NCBI GenBank assembly: GCA_003505715.1
Contig: DNXU01000248.1
Span: forward strand, 14,641-23,253
Reading direction: 5' to 3'
Length of the DNA: 8,613 nucleotides
From: Cyanobacteria bacterium UBA8803
Lineage (GTDB): Bacteria; Cyanobacteriota; Cyanobacteriia; Cyanobacteriales; Coleofasciculaceae
Under the pieces are notes generated by a model, which was not told the DNA's origin, ran no database searches, and saw only the letters and a program-made list of their open reading frames with translations. A program made the translations under genes and the position numbers. Positions 1-5,960 of this stretch are shown here, in pieces. Numbering within the stretch: the stretch's first letter is position 1; each line of letters opens with the position of its first letter.

Positions 1-1614
1 CCCGGTGTTAACATCCCAGAACTCAATCATTGCTTCCTCGTTGCCACTAGCAAGAGTCTGTCCATCGGGGCTAAAGGCAATGCAATAGATTGGCGCGGCA
101 GCAGCCTTGAAAGTATGAATCTCCTTACCACTTAAAACATGCCAGAGTTTGATACTTGTGTCATAACTGCCGCTGGCAAGAGTCTGCCCGTCCGGACTAA
201 AGGTAACCCCATAAACTGAGCCAGAATGCCCGATGAGAGTATACTTTTCTACACCAAGGGTCAAATCCCAAAGCTTAATGGTGCGATCTCTACTACCACT
301 GACCAAGGTTTGCCCATCTGGACTAAAAATAACACTATAAACCTCATCTGAATGCCCTTTGAGGGTGTGAATTTCCTTACCAGTCCGCACGTCCCACAGC
401 TTAATGGTTTTGTCTGCACTGCCACTGGCAAGCATCTTGCTATCGGGACTAAAAGCAACCGCACGCACTGCGTCGGTATGTTTAGACAACCAGCTACCCA
501 AGGTGCGAATTTCCCAACTCATACTCAGCTGCCACAGCTTGATGGTTTTGTCCGCGCTGCCACTAGCCAAAGTCCTGCCATCGCGGCTAAAGGCGATCGC
601 ATACACTCCCTGGGCATGACCCAATAGAGTAGTCAGGGGAGAGATTTTGCTCTGAGGCGTTCTGGAACCTAGACTTGGTAACGACGGTTGGAGTTGGGGT
701 TTAATCGGGACTGCCCCAGTTGCGCCCTTGGCCGTGCCGATCGCTAGATCTAAATCTGGCATGACATCCTCAGCGCATTGATAGCGCTGCTTGACCGCCT
801 GTTGCATCATCTTATCTAGAATGACGGCCAGTTGGTTGCTGACTGGATTGTTGACCAAATAATCCTGCCACACAAAGCGGCTTTCTAGGGGGTCATAAAG
901 ATCGAATGGCTCTATTTGGGTTAATAAGTGAATACAGGTTACCCCTATACTGTAGAGATCGCTAGCAAACAGGGCTTTACCAAAAGTTTGTTCGGGAGCG
1001 GCATAAGCTGCACTGCCTATGGTGGTTCCTGTTTGGGCTAACGTGGTAGCCTTGGCATACTTGGCTGCGCCGAAATCAACAAGTACTAGTCGGCCATCTG
1101 ACTCACGACGGATGATGTTCTCTGGCTTGATATCCCGATGAATTACTTGGTGCTGGTGGATAAATTGCAGCACTGGCAGCAAGTCTCTCAACAGACTTAC
1201 GATCTCAGTTTCGCGAAAGGCTCCCTTTGTTGCTAACTCCTCAGCCAAGTTTTGCCCGTCGATGAATTCCTGTACGATGTAGAGGCGATCGTCTTGCTCG
1301 AAATGACCTAACAGTTGGGGGATCTGGGGATGTTTGCCCAACTGTTCCAAGCGCAAGGCTTCTTGATGGAATAATTTGGCCGCCTTAAGAGGGTTATTTA
1401 GCCTTTGGGGATAAAACTGCTTAATCGCGCAGCGAGGTTTAGAGGGCTGATATTCATCTAAGCCTAAGAGGGTTCTGCCAAAGCCCCCTTGACCAATAGG
1501 CTTGACAGCGCGATACCGCTCTTCTAGCAAAAGTTTAGTGCCGCAATTTTGGCAAAACCTGTTGGTCTGAGGATTGTAAGGCTTGGGGCAATTAGGGTTG
1601 AGGCAGTAGCTCAT
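1..1614 (-). CDS. Ser/Thr protein kinase with N-terminal Cys motif and C-terminal WD40 repeats (3' end outside window)
   Basis: The frame is open from an ATG at 1614-1612 to the window edge: 538 codons, no stop, so the C-terminus is missing. Residues 4-24 carry a zinc-ribbon-like motif (C4-X4-C9 and C21-X2-C24), as in cyanobacterial SpkB-type kinases. The kinase domain spans about 34-300 and looks catalytically complete: glycine loop GQGGFG (41-46), ATP lysine in CAIK (K65), HRDIKPEN (159-166), DFG (180-182) and an APE motif. A short linker leads to WD40 repeats from about residue 332, each with the GH...FSPDG...LASGS...IKLWD pattern. Four are regular; the fifth is degenerate (FWD end, no GH) and more probably follow. 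The family phosphorylates Ser/Thr in target proteins, with the propeller as a likely docking platform; the substrate is unknown. No clear Shine-Dalgarno precedes the start. Kinase and WD40 calls are firm; orthology to SpkB is not claimed. Confidence 0.95.
   Translation of the reverse strand, partial: MSYCLNPNCPKPYNPQTNRFCQNCGTKLLLEERYRAVKPIGQGGFGRTLLGLDEYQPSKPRCAIKQFYPQRLNNPLKAAKLFHQEALRLEQLGKHPQIPQLLGHFEQDDRLYIVQEFIDGQNLAEELATKGAFRETEIVSLLRDLLPVLQFIHQHQVIHRDIKPENIIRRESDGRLVLVDFGAAKYAKATTLAQTGTTIGSAAYAAPEQTFGKALFASDLYSIGVTCIHLLTQIEPFDLYDPLESRFVWQDYLVNNPVSNQLAVILDKMMQQAVKQRYQCAEDVMPDLDLAIGTAKGATGAVPIKPQLQPSLPSLGSRTPQSKISPLTTLLGHAQGVYAIAFSRDGRTLASGSADKTIKLWQLSMSWEIRTLGSWLSKHTDAVRAVAFSPDSKMLASGSADKTIKLWDVRTGKEIHTLKGHSDEVYSVIFSPDGQTLVSGSRDRTIKLWDLTLGVEKYTLIGHSGSVYGVTFSPDGQTLASGSYDTSIKLWHVLSGKEIHTFKAAAAPIYCIAFSPDGQTLASGNEEAMIEFWDVNTG
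593..600. repeat. HIP1 octamer GCGATCGC (also at 6494-6501 and 8401-8408)
   Basis: Perfect GCGATCGC palindromes occur here, inside the kinase gene, in the PilP-like gene at 6494-6501 and in the cupin gene at 8401-8408. HIP1 is over-represented in many cyanobacterial genomes, and this is one of the main grounds for the taxonomic call. Several near-matches lacking one end base also occur. Confidence 0.9.
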
Positions 1615-1673
1615 TAGGATTGAATTTTCGGGAAAGGGAGAGCGAAAGGGCAAAGAGAGTTTTTCTCCCCCTC

Positions 1674-1689
1674 ATACCAAATCTGGTAT
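1674..1689. other. Short perfect palindrome between doxX and the kinase gene
   Basis: ATACCA and TGGTAT form a 6-bp perfect stem around an AATC loop in the 104-bp gap between the doxX stop and the kinase start, both on the minus strand. Beside it (about 1630-1660) the plus strand is strongly purine-rich. The stem is AT-rich and has no clean U-run, so it is a weak terminator at best. It could also be a dispersed cyanobacterial palindrome or an operator for the kinase gene. Confidence 0.35.
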
Positions 1690-1718
1690 CATCCCTCCCC
1701 TCTCTCCCCATGTCGAGA

Positions 1719-2129
1719 TTAAGATGACCCATCCGAGCCGGATTGCCCAGATGCAACATTGCGCTCATCAAAGCTGATCGCTCCCGCCCCAAAAGCAACT
1801 ACCATCATTAATCCACCCATCAGTCCGAGATTCTTAAGGAATTGGCTCTCTTGTTCGGGGAAATCTGTGTGGAAAATTAAGGTAGTGGGAATTAAAAAGC
1901 CAATCAGCAAAAGTGCTCCCCAGCGAGCTTTGTAACCCAGTAAAACGGAGATCCCACCCCCTACCAGCACAATAATGGTGGGAATCAGAAGCAGACCGGA
2001 CAAGGGAATCCCTTTAGATGCCATATACTGTTGAGTACTCGCTGGGTCAATCAGCTTATCGATACCTGACTTGATAAAAATGGCGGACAAAAATATTCGT
2101 GCCAGCACAGGAGTGTACTTTTGCATCAT
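1719..2129 (-). CDS. DoxX family integral membrane protein
   Basis: A 136-aa protein with four predicted membrane segments at about 9-26, 44-65, 69-87 and 101-118. The N-terminal pattern LARIFLSAIFIKSGIDKL, the Gly-rich second helix and the following GYKARWGALLL match the DoxX/DUF417-like fold and usual length. A short hydrophilic Ser/Gly-rich tail ends the protein. DoxX proteins sit in the cytoplasmic membrane and are linked in various bacteria to quinone, thiol or oxidative stress; the exact reaction is unsettled. The start is the first of two ATG codons (MMQK), chosen because AAGGA lies about 6 bases upstream. The gene diverges from the regulator operon at 2667 and lies 104 bp ahead of the kinase gene on the same strand, so read-through into the kinase is possible. 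A TA-rich palindrome overlaps its likely promoter. Confidence 0.88.
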   Translation of the reverse strand: MMQKYTPVLARIFLSAIFIKSGIDKLIDPASTQQYMASKGIPLSGLLLIPTIIVLVGGGISVLLGYKARWGALLLIGFLIPTTLIFHTDFPEQESQFLKNLGLMGGLMMVVAFGAGAISFDERNVASGQSGSDGSS

Positions 2130-2193
2130 GCATCCTTATGTTTGCTGTTAAGTTCCCATCTTTAGTTAATTGCCGTTTAGTCTATAGCCTATA

Positions 2194-2212
2194 TTATACT
2201 ATAATAGTATAA
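2194..2212. promoter_or_regulatory. Perfect TA-rich inverted repeat, candidate operator overlapping the doxX promoter
   Basis: TTATACTA and TAGTATAA are perfect 8-bp arms separated by TAA. The same bases contain a consensus-like -10 hexamer TATAAT on both strands (plus 2200-2205, minus 2198-2193). The minus-strand one is about 65 bases before the doxX start, a reasonable leader length. The layout suits a dimeric repressor blocking a promoter. In Bacillus subtilis the DoxX-like gene catD is under the DUF24/MarR-type repressors YodB and CatR, so a similar regulator is plausible, but none is encoded in the window. Confidence 0.4.
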
Positions 2213-2412
2213 AAGAATTCTGCCCTTACAAGGCACAGGAGTGAGATGATCCGTTTTTGTGTGACAATATTCTTTAATAAGAGTGTCAAAACAGGATAAG
2301 GTTCCCTCCTGATTAAATTGCGGTGCCAGCTAGCAGTAGTATCTACAGATCGCATAATATAGAATTTTTCTGTTTGTGATGAGTTGTGGGATTTTTCTAA
2401 AGGTCGATATTG

Positions 2413-2448
2413 ATCTCACCGGAAAACCTGAGACTAGGGTGGTGAGAT
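2413..2448 (+). promoter_or_regulatory. Compound RNA hairpin upstream of the RsbU-like gene
   Basis: ATCTCACC (2413-2420) pairs perfectly with GGTGAGAT (2441-2448). Inside, CCT (2427-2429) can pair with AGG (2436-2438), leaving an asymmetric GGAAA-containing internal loop. No U-run follows. If the promoter is upstream this is leader RNA; it could also be a small RNA or protein-binding element. No known riboswitch class was matched by eye. Confidence 0.3.
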
Positions 2449-2496
2449 GAATGCCAACTGCAAGGGTAAAAACGTAGCCAAGGTGTAGTTACTTTG

Positions 2497-2518
2497 GGCA
2501 TTCTTAGAAAAGAATGCC
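2497..2518 (+). promoter_or_regulatory. 9-bp stem-loop in the leader of the RsbU-like gene
   Basis: GGCATTCTT (2497-2505) and AAGAATGCC (2510-2518) form a perfect 9-bp stem with an AGAA loop. The following bases are not T-rich, so a simple intrinsic terminator is unlikely. The 3' arm covers the ATG (2514-2516) of a 43-codon open frame ending 21 bases before the 2667 start. Confidence 0.35.
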
Positions 2519-2666
2519 GCATTATGTCAAACATCAGGGGCATCTGAGACAGGAAGAAGGTTTCGAGAATTTTCTCCGATTAGGGGCACATCTCAAACTG
2601 TCTCCTCACCCGTTGGATAAGTTTCAAGCTGTCGTCTCTAACTAAGGCAGGAAACGGAGCGAACAC

Positions 2667-4352
2667 ATGAGTCAGGCAGATAAACTAAAACTGATGGTAG
2701 TGGACGATGAGCCTGACAACCTGGATTTACTATATCGGACGTTCAGGAAAGATTTCCGTGTCTTTCCAGCTGATGGAGCTATGAGCGCTCTGAAAATTCT
2801 GAACAAAGAAGGGGAGATGGCGATCATTATTTCTGACCAGCGCATGCCCCAGATGAACGGTACAGAATTTTTAAGCAAGACTGTTGACCGATTCCCAGAT
2901 ACAATTCGCATTCTTTTAACGGGCTACACTGATGTAGAAGATTTGGTAGAAGCCATTAACTCTGGCAAGGTGTTTAAATACATTACCAAACCCTGGCAGC
3001 CGGAGAATTTAAAAGCGGTTGTGGAACAAGCTGCTGACACTTACCGGGTACTCAAAAAAAGAACTCATGAACTGCGCCGCGCCTTACGACGGGAAGAACT
3101 ATTCAATGCTATGACCACTGCGATTCGTGAGTCCCTAGACTATAGTAGTATACTACAAACTGTAGTCAATACAATTGGCAAGACCTTTGAGTCTACCTGT
3201 TGTATTTTGCGACCCGTAGACGGCGATCAGCTCCTACCAGAGTCTTTTTCTTATCAAGCTGAGGATGAAGCAGAAATACAAATCCTACCCATTGAAGATC
3301 CGATTGTTCAAAACGTCTTAGAGAACCATAAGACCCAGCTTGGTCAGGATACAAGCAGCAGCGATGGGGTACATCTGGTCATCCCTCTAATTTGGCAGCA
3401 ACAGCTGTTGGGAGTGCTGTCTCTTTATAAAAAGTGCAGTGGGTATCCCTGGATGTCTGAAGACATTCACCTGATTGAAGCCGTAGCTGAGCAAGCAGCG
3501 TTAGCAATTTCCCAGGCAAAACTCTATCAACGCACCCAGCTGCAAGCTCAGCAAATGCGGGCTGAGCTAGAGGTGGCCCGCCAAATCCAAAACAACTTAC
3601 TGCGCCAAAGCTGGCCAGATGTTGAAGGGGTGAGAGTGCAAGCTCATTGCTATCCAGCGCGAGAAGTAGGAGGTGATTTCTTTGAAGTCTACGTTCATCC
3701 CCAAGGGGATGTCTGGCTAGCTGTAGGTGACGTTTCAGGCAAAGGTGTTCCTGCGGCCTTATTTATGGCCAGTGCAATTTCCATCTTGCGGCGGGAGTTG
3801 GCTCAAGAGATATCTCCAGAACCGGAGGTAGTGATGCGAAATCTGAACAGTATTATGTCAAATGACCTGTTCAGTACCAACTGTTTTATCACTATGGTAT
3901 TGGCTCGCTATACCCCAGCATCCCGGCAATTGGTCTATGCTAATGCCGGTCACATCTATCCCATCGTCTGGTCTCACCGTCTGGTAGTCCAACAGCACTC
4001 TCCATCAGAAGGCTCTGTCTGCGTGGAACCAAGTTACCTCCAAGTGCGCGGCGTTCCCTTGGGAATTCTCCAGATCTGGAATGCTCAAGCTGGGACTTTA
4101 TCCTTAAGTCCAGGTGAAGTTTTGCTATTAATCAGCGATGGGATTACAGAGGCAACGGTTAAAGCAGGAATAACTAGTATCCAACCTAGCGCAGCCAACA
4201 GCAATTCAATGCTTGGCTCATCCGGACTTTGGCAACTCTTACTGCAAGAGTCAGCTCCCTTTAACCTAACCAATTTATTAGCTCGTATTCGAGAACGGAC
4301 TAACAACGTTCAAGAAGACGACCAAACTATACTTTCTCTGGAGGTTCTGTAG
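2667..4352 (+). CDS. Response regulator with REC-GAF-PP2C (RsbU/SpoIIE-type) Ser phosphatase
   Basis: A 561-aa protein with three domains. Residues 7-125 are a receiver: acidic pair D13/D14, phospho-acceptor D57 in SDQRMP, T85 and K108 (TKPW). Residues about 145-290 form a GAF domain ending in a helical linker (EAVAEQAALAISQAKLYQRT). Residues about 300-561 are a PP2C/SpoIIE phosphatase: EVARQIQ entry helix, GGDFF (D337), GDVSGKG (D355), NAGH (426-429), SDGITEA (D491) and DDQT (D551/D552), so all metal-binding acids are present. By family knowledge it should dephosphorylate a phospho-Ser STAS anti-sigma antagonist, with activity set by receiver phosphorylation and a GAF signal. GGAG at 2656-2659 supports this ATG. 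It is the first gene of a tight operon with an RsbW-like protein. Neither the partner histidine kinase nor the STAS substrate is nearby. Domain assignment is firm; the target is inferred. Confidence 0.95.
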   Translation: MSQADKLKLMVVDDEPDNLDLLYRTFRKDFRVFPADGAMSALKILNKEGEMAIIISDQRMPQMNGTEFLSKTVDRFPDTIRILLTGYTDVEDLVEAINSGKVFKYITKPWQPENLKAVVEQAADTYRVLKKRTHELRRALRREELFNAMTTAIRESLDYSSILQTVVNTIGKTFESTCCILRPVDGDQLLPESFSYQAEDEAEIQILPIEDPIVQNVLENHKTQLGQDTSSSDGVHLVIPLIWQQQLLGVLSLYKKCSGYPWMSEDIHLIEAVAEQAALAISQAKLYQRTQLQAQQMRAELEVARQIQNNLLRQSWPDVEGVRVQAHCYPAREVGGDFFEVYVHPQGDVWLAVGDVSGKGVPAALFMASAISILRRELAQEISPEPEVVMRNLNSIMSNDLFSTNCFITMVLARYTPASRQLVYANAGHIYPIVWSHRLVVQQHSPSEGSVCVEPSYLQVRGVPLGILQIWNAQAGTLSLSPGEVLLLISDGITEATVKAGITSIQPSAANSNSMLGSSGLWQLLLQESAPFNLTNLLARIRERTNNVQEDDQTILSLEVL

Positions 4353-4355
4353 TTA

Positions 4356-4784
4356 ATGAAAACGGAGCTGCACGTACCCAGTGACTTAAAATTTATGGCC
4401 ATCGTCGAAGATTGGCTGCTTGGCAGTTTAGAGGTGGCACTGGGTAACTCTGTAGATTGGCAGAGTCAATCCAGTCGCTTACGTCTGGCCTTAGTGGAAG
4501 CTTACTCTAACGTGGTGCGTCACGCTCATCGCGATCAACCCAATTTACCAGTCTTGATTCGCTTAGAACTCAAAGACCGAGATATCGCTCTGGAGATTTG
4601 GGATCACGGCAAAGGGTATGACATATCCAACTATATTGAACCTACTCCACAGGATAAGCAGGAGAGCGGATATGGTTGGCTGATTATGCAAAAGCTCATG
4701 GATCGGGTCGAGTATCGCTTGCAAATCAATGGCCGTAACTGCCTGAAGCTGGAAACCAGTTTGCCAAAACCTGAAGATAGTTAA
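4356..4784 (+). CDS. RsbW-like anti-sigma factor / HATPase_c_2 serine kinase
   Basis: A 142-aa single-domain GHKL ATPase of anti-sigma size. The N box is ALVEAYSNVVRHAH with E48 and N52, the G1 box is DHGKGYD (D83, G85, G87), and the G2 box is ESGYGWLIM (G105, G107). There is no His-phosphotransfer domain or membrane segment, so it is not a sensor histidine kinase. By family knowledge, RsbW/SpoIIAB-type proteins bind a sigma factor and phosphorylate a STAS antagonist on Ser or Thr. The start lies 3 bp after the phosphatase stop, and GGAGG at 4340-4344, inside the end of that gene, is its ribosome site; translational coupling is likely. Phosphatase plus kinase side by side indicates a partner-switching module. 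Whether the target is a sigma factor or another protein cannot be told here. Confidence 0.9.
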   Translation: MKTELHVPSDLKFMAIVEDWLLGSLEVALGNSVDWQSQSSRLRLALVEAYSNVVRHAHRDQPNLPVLIRLELKDRDIALEIWDHGKGYDISNYIEPTPQDKQESGYGWLIMQKLMDRVEYRLQINGRNCLKLETSLPKPEDS

Positions 4785-4804
4785 TGCCAATCAGTACGTC
4801 ATGA
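4782..4804 (+). promoter_or_regulatory. Six-codon ORF bridging the rsbW-like stop and the queG start
   Basis: The rsbW-like stop TAA (4782-4784) overlaps an ATG (TAATG, 4784-4786) that opens the frame MPISTS, and its TGA (4802-4804) overlaps the first queG ATG (ATGA). Since queG has no clear Shine-Dalgarno, ribosomes may reach it by termination-reinitiation through this mini-ORF. The arrangement is visible; the role is inferred and may be chance. Confidence 0.3.
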
Positions 4805-5775
4805 TGATGAAAATAGCTGTCACCAGCAGTGAGGTCAAGCAAAAAGCTCAGTCGCTAGGTTTTCATAAGGTGGGACTTGCCCCTGTTAACTCAGACCTTG
4901 ACTCATCAACACGTCAACACCTGAAGACATGGCTGGCACTAGGTTACCAGGCAGACATGACATGGATGGAAAATCCCAAACGCTTGGATATTCGCGCCTG
5001 TATGCCAGAGGTACAGTCGATTATTTGTGTTGCCCTCAACTACTACACGCCGCATCAGCATCCTGAAGGGAAAGATTATGCTAAGATTTCCCGTTATGGT
5101 TGGGGACGGGATTACCATAAGGTCATGCATCAAAAGCTGAAGGCATTGGCTAACTGGCTTTCTGAACAAGGCGAAGGAATCCAAGCTCGCTATTATGCCG
5201 ATACAGGGCCGGTGCAGGATAAAGTATTGGCTCAACGAGCTGGCATCGGTTGGATCGCGAAAAATGGGAATGTCATTACGCGGGAGTATGGCAGTTGGGT
5301 TTTTTTGGGGGAAGTTTTGACAAACCTGGCCTTAACCCCAGATGCTCCCCATACCGAACATTGCGGCAGTTGTACCCGTTGTTTAGATGCTTGTCCGACG
5401 GGAGCCATCACCAAACCCTTTGTTGTGGATGCTAATCGTTGTATAGCTTATCATACCATTGAGAATCGCAACCCCGAATTACCCTCGTCCCTGGTTCCCT
5501 ACTTAAACGGCTGGGTGGCTGGTTGTGACATCTGTCAGGATGTTTGTCCCTGGAACCAACGTTTTGCTCAGCCTACCAATGTGCCTGAATTTGAGCCTTA
5601 TCCCGGAAACTTGGCTCCCAAATTAACAGAGTTAGCCACTCTATCGGATGGAGAGTGGGATCGGTGCTTTCGCGCATCTGCCTTGCGACGGATTAAGCCA
5701 GAAATGCTGCGCCGAAATGCCCGAGCCAATCAATTGGCATCTGAGAGTAAGTCGAGTAGCATTGATACTTTATGA
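4801..5775 (+). CDS. queG: Epoxyqueuosine reductase QueG
   Basis: A 324-aa cytoplasmic iron-sulfur and cobalamin enzyme, slightly short of but within the usual family size. It reduces epoxyqueuosine to queuosine at the wobble position (34) of GUN-anticodon tRNAs, the last step of the pathway. Visible marks: ADTGPVQDK (132-140), with D134 in the place of the family's catalytic Asp, then AQRAGIGWIAKNG (144-156); ferredoxin-like clusters C188-X2-C191-X2-C194-X3-C198-P and C242-X2-C245-X3-C249-P, with C214 between them. These ligate two [4Fe-4S] centres. The C-terminal part is short and lacks the HEAT-like PBS repeat extension found in some homologues. Three ATG codons stand in a row; the first is used here, but no ribosome site separates them. 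It lies 16 bp behind the rsbW-like gene and is probably in the same operon. Identification is firm. Confidence 0.95.
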   Translation: MMMKIAVTSSEVKQKAQSLGFHKVGLAPVNSDLDSSTRQHLKTWLALGYQADMTWMENPKRLDIRACMPEVQSIICVALNYYTPHQHPEGKDYAKISRYGWGRDYHKVMHQKLKALANWLSEQGEGIQARYYADTGPVQDKVLAQRAGIGWIAKNGNVITREYGSWVFLGEVLTNLALTPDAPHTEHCGSCTRCLDACPTGAITKPFVVDANRCIAYHTIENRNPELPSSLVPYLNGWVAGCDICQDVCPWNQRFAQPTNVPEFEPYPGNLAPKLTELATLSDGEWDRCFRASALRRIKPEMLRRNARANQLASESKSSSIDTL

Positions 5776-5960
5776 GTGAAAAATAGAAAATTGGGGGGTA
5801 GATTCCCTAGTCCCTATTCCTGCCAAAAATAAAAATTTGGAGAATTTGATAAAAAATATGGGGATTTGATCGGATAATGAGTAATTTCACTGCTAATCTA
5901 AGCGACAGAAGTGCTTGATAAGCATCTTGTTAATTCTGTAGCCACGAGAGTGAGCCATCC
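5776..5960. other. 185-bp intergenic gap between queG and the PilP-like gene
   Basis: AT-rich spacer. A weak CCAAA/TTTGG stem (5823-5840) around an A-rich loop is the only terminator-like item. GATAAT at 5873-5878 could be a -10 box for the next gene, but no -35 at normal spacing was found. GAG-rich bases just before 5961 may act as a poor ribosome site. Confidence 0.4.

Larger units (their letters stand above)
2130..2666. other. 537-bp intergenic region between divergent doxX and the RsbU-like gene
   Basis: No convincing long gene lies here on either strand. Contents seen: a TA-rich palindrome near doxX (2194-2212), a 36-nt compound hairpin (2413-2448), a 9-bp stem-loop (2497-2518), a 43-codon open frame (2514-2645, no ribosome-binding site) and a GGAG motif at 2656-2659 serving the 2667 start. 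No tRNA or recognised riboswitch core was found. It must contain the promoters for both flanking transcripts, but no clear -35/-10 pair for the plus strand could be fixed. Confidence 0.6.

Noticed and set aside
352..627. Plus-strand repetitive open frame opposite the kinase WD40 repeats
   Set aside because: Its internal repeats are the antisense of the WD40 coding repeats, with no start signal of its own.
1592..1798. Minus-strand 68-aa frame spanning the end of doxX and the gap
   Set aside because: Out of frame with doxX, runs into the kinase start and has an odd Arg/Ser-rich composition from the purine tract.
2246..2299. 17-codon plus-strand ORF with an AGGAG motif just upstream
   Set aside because: Too short and of unremarkable composition; the Shine-Dalgarno match alone is not enough.
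2400..2520. Known riboswitch (cobalamin, glutamine, c-di-GMP)
   Set aside because: No conserved core of these classes could be matched by eye; only generic hairpins are supported.
4356..4784. Sensor histidine kinase fragment
   Set aside because: The ATPase domain stands alone with its own ribosome site and RsbW-like length; there is no dimerisation or His-containing domain nearby.
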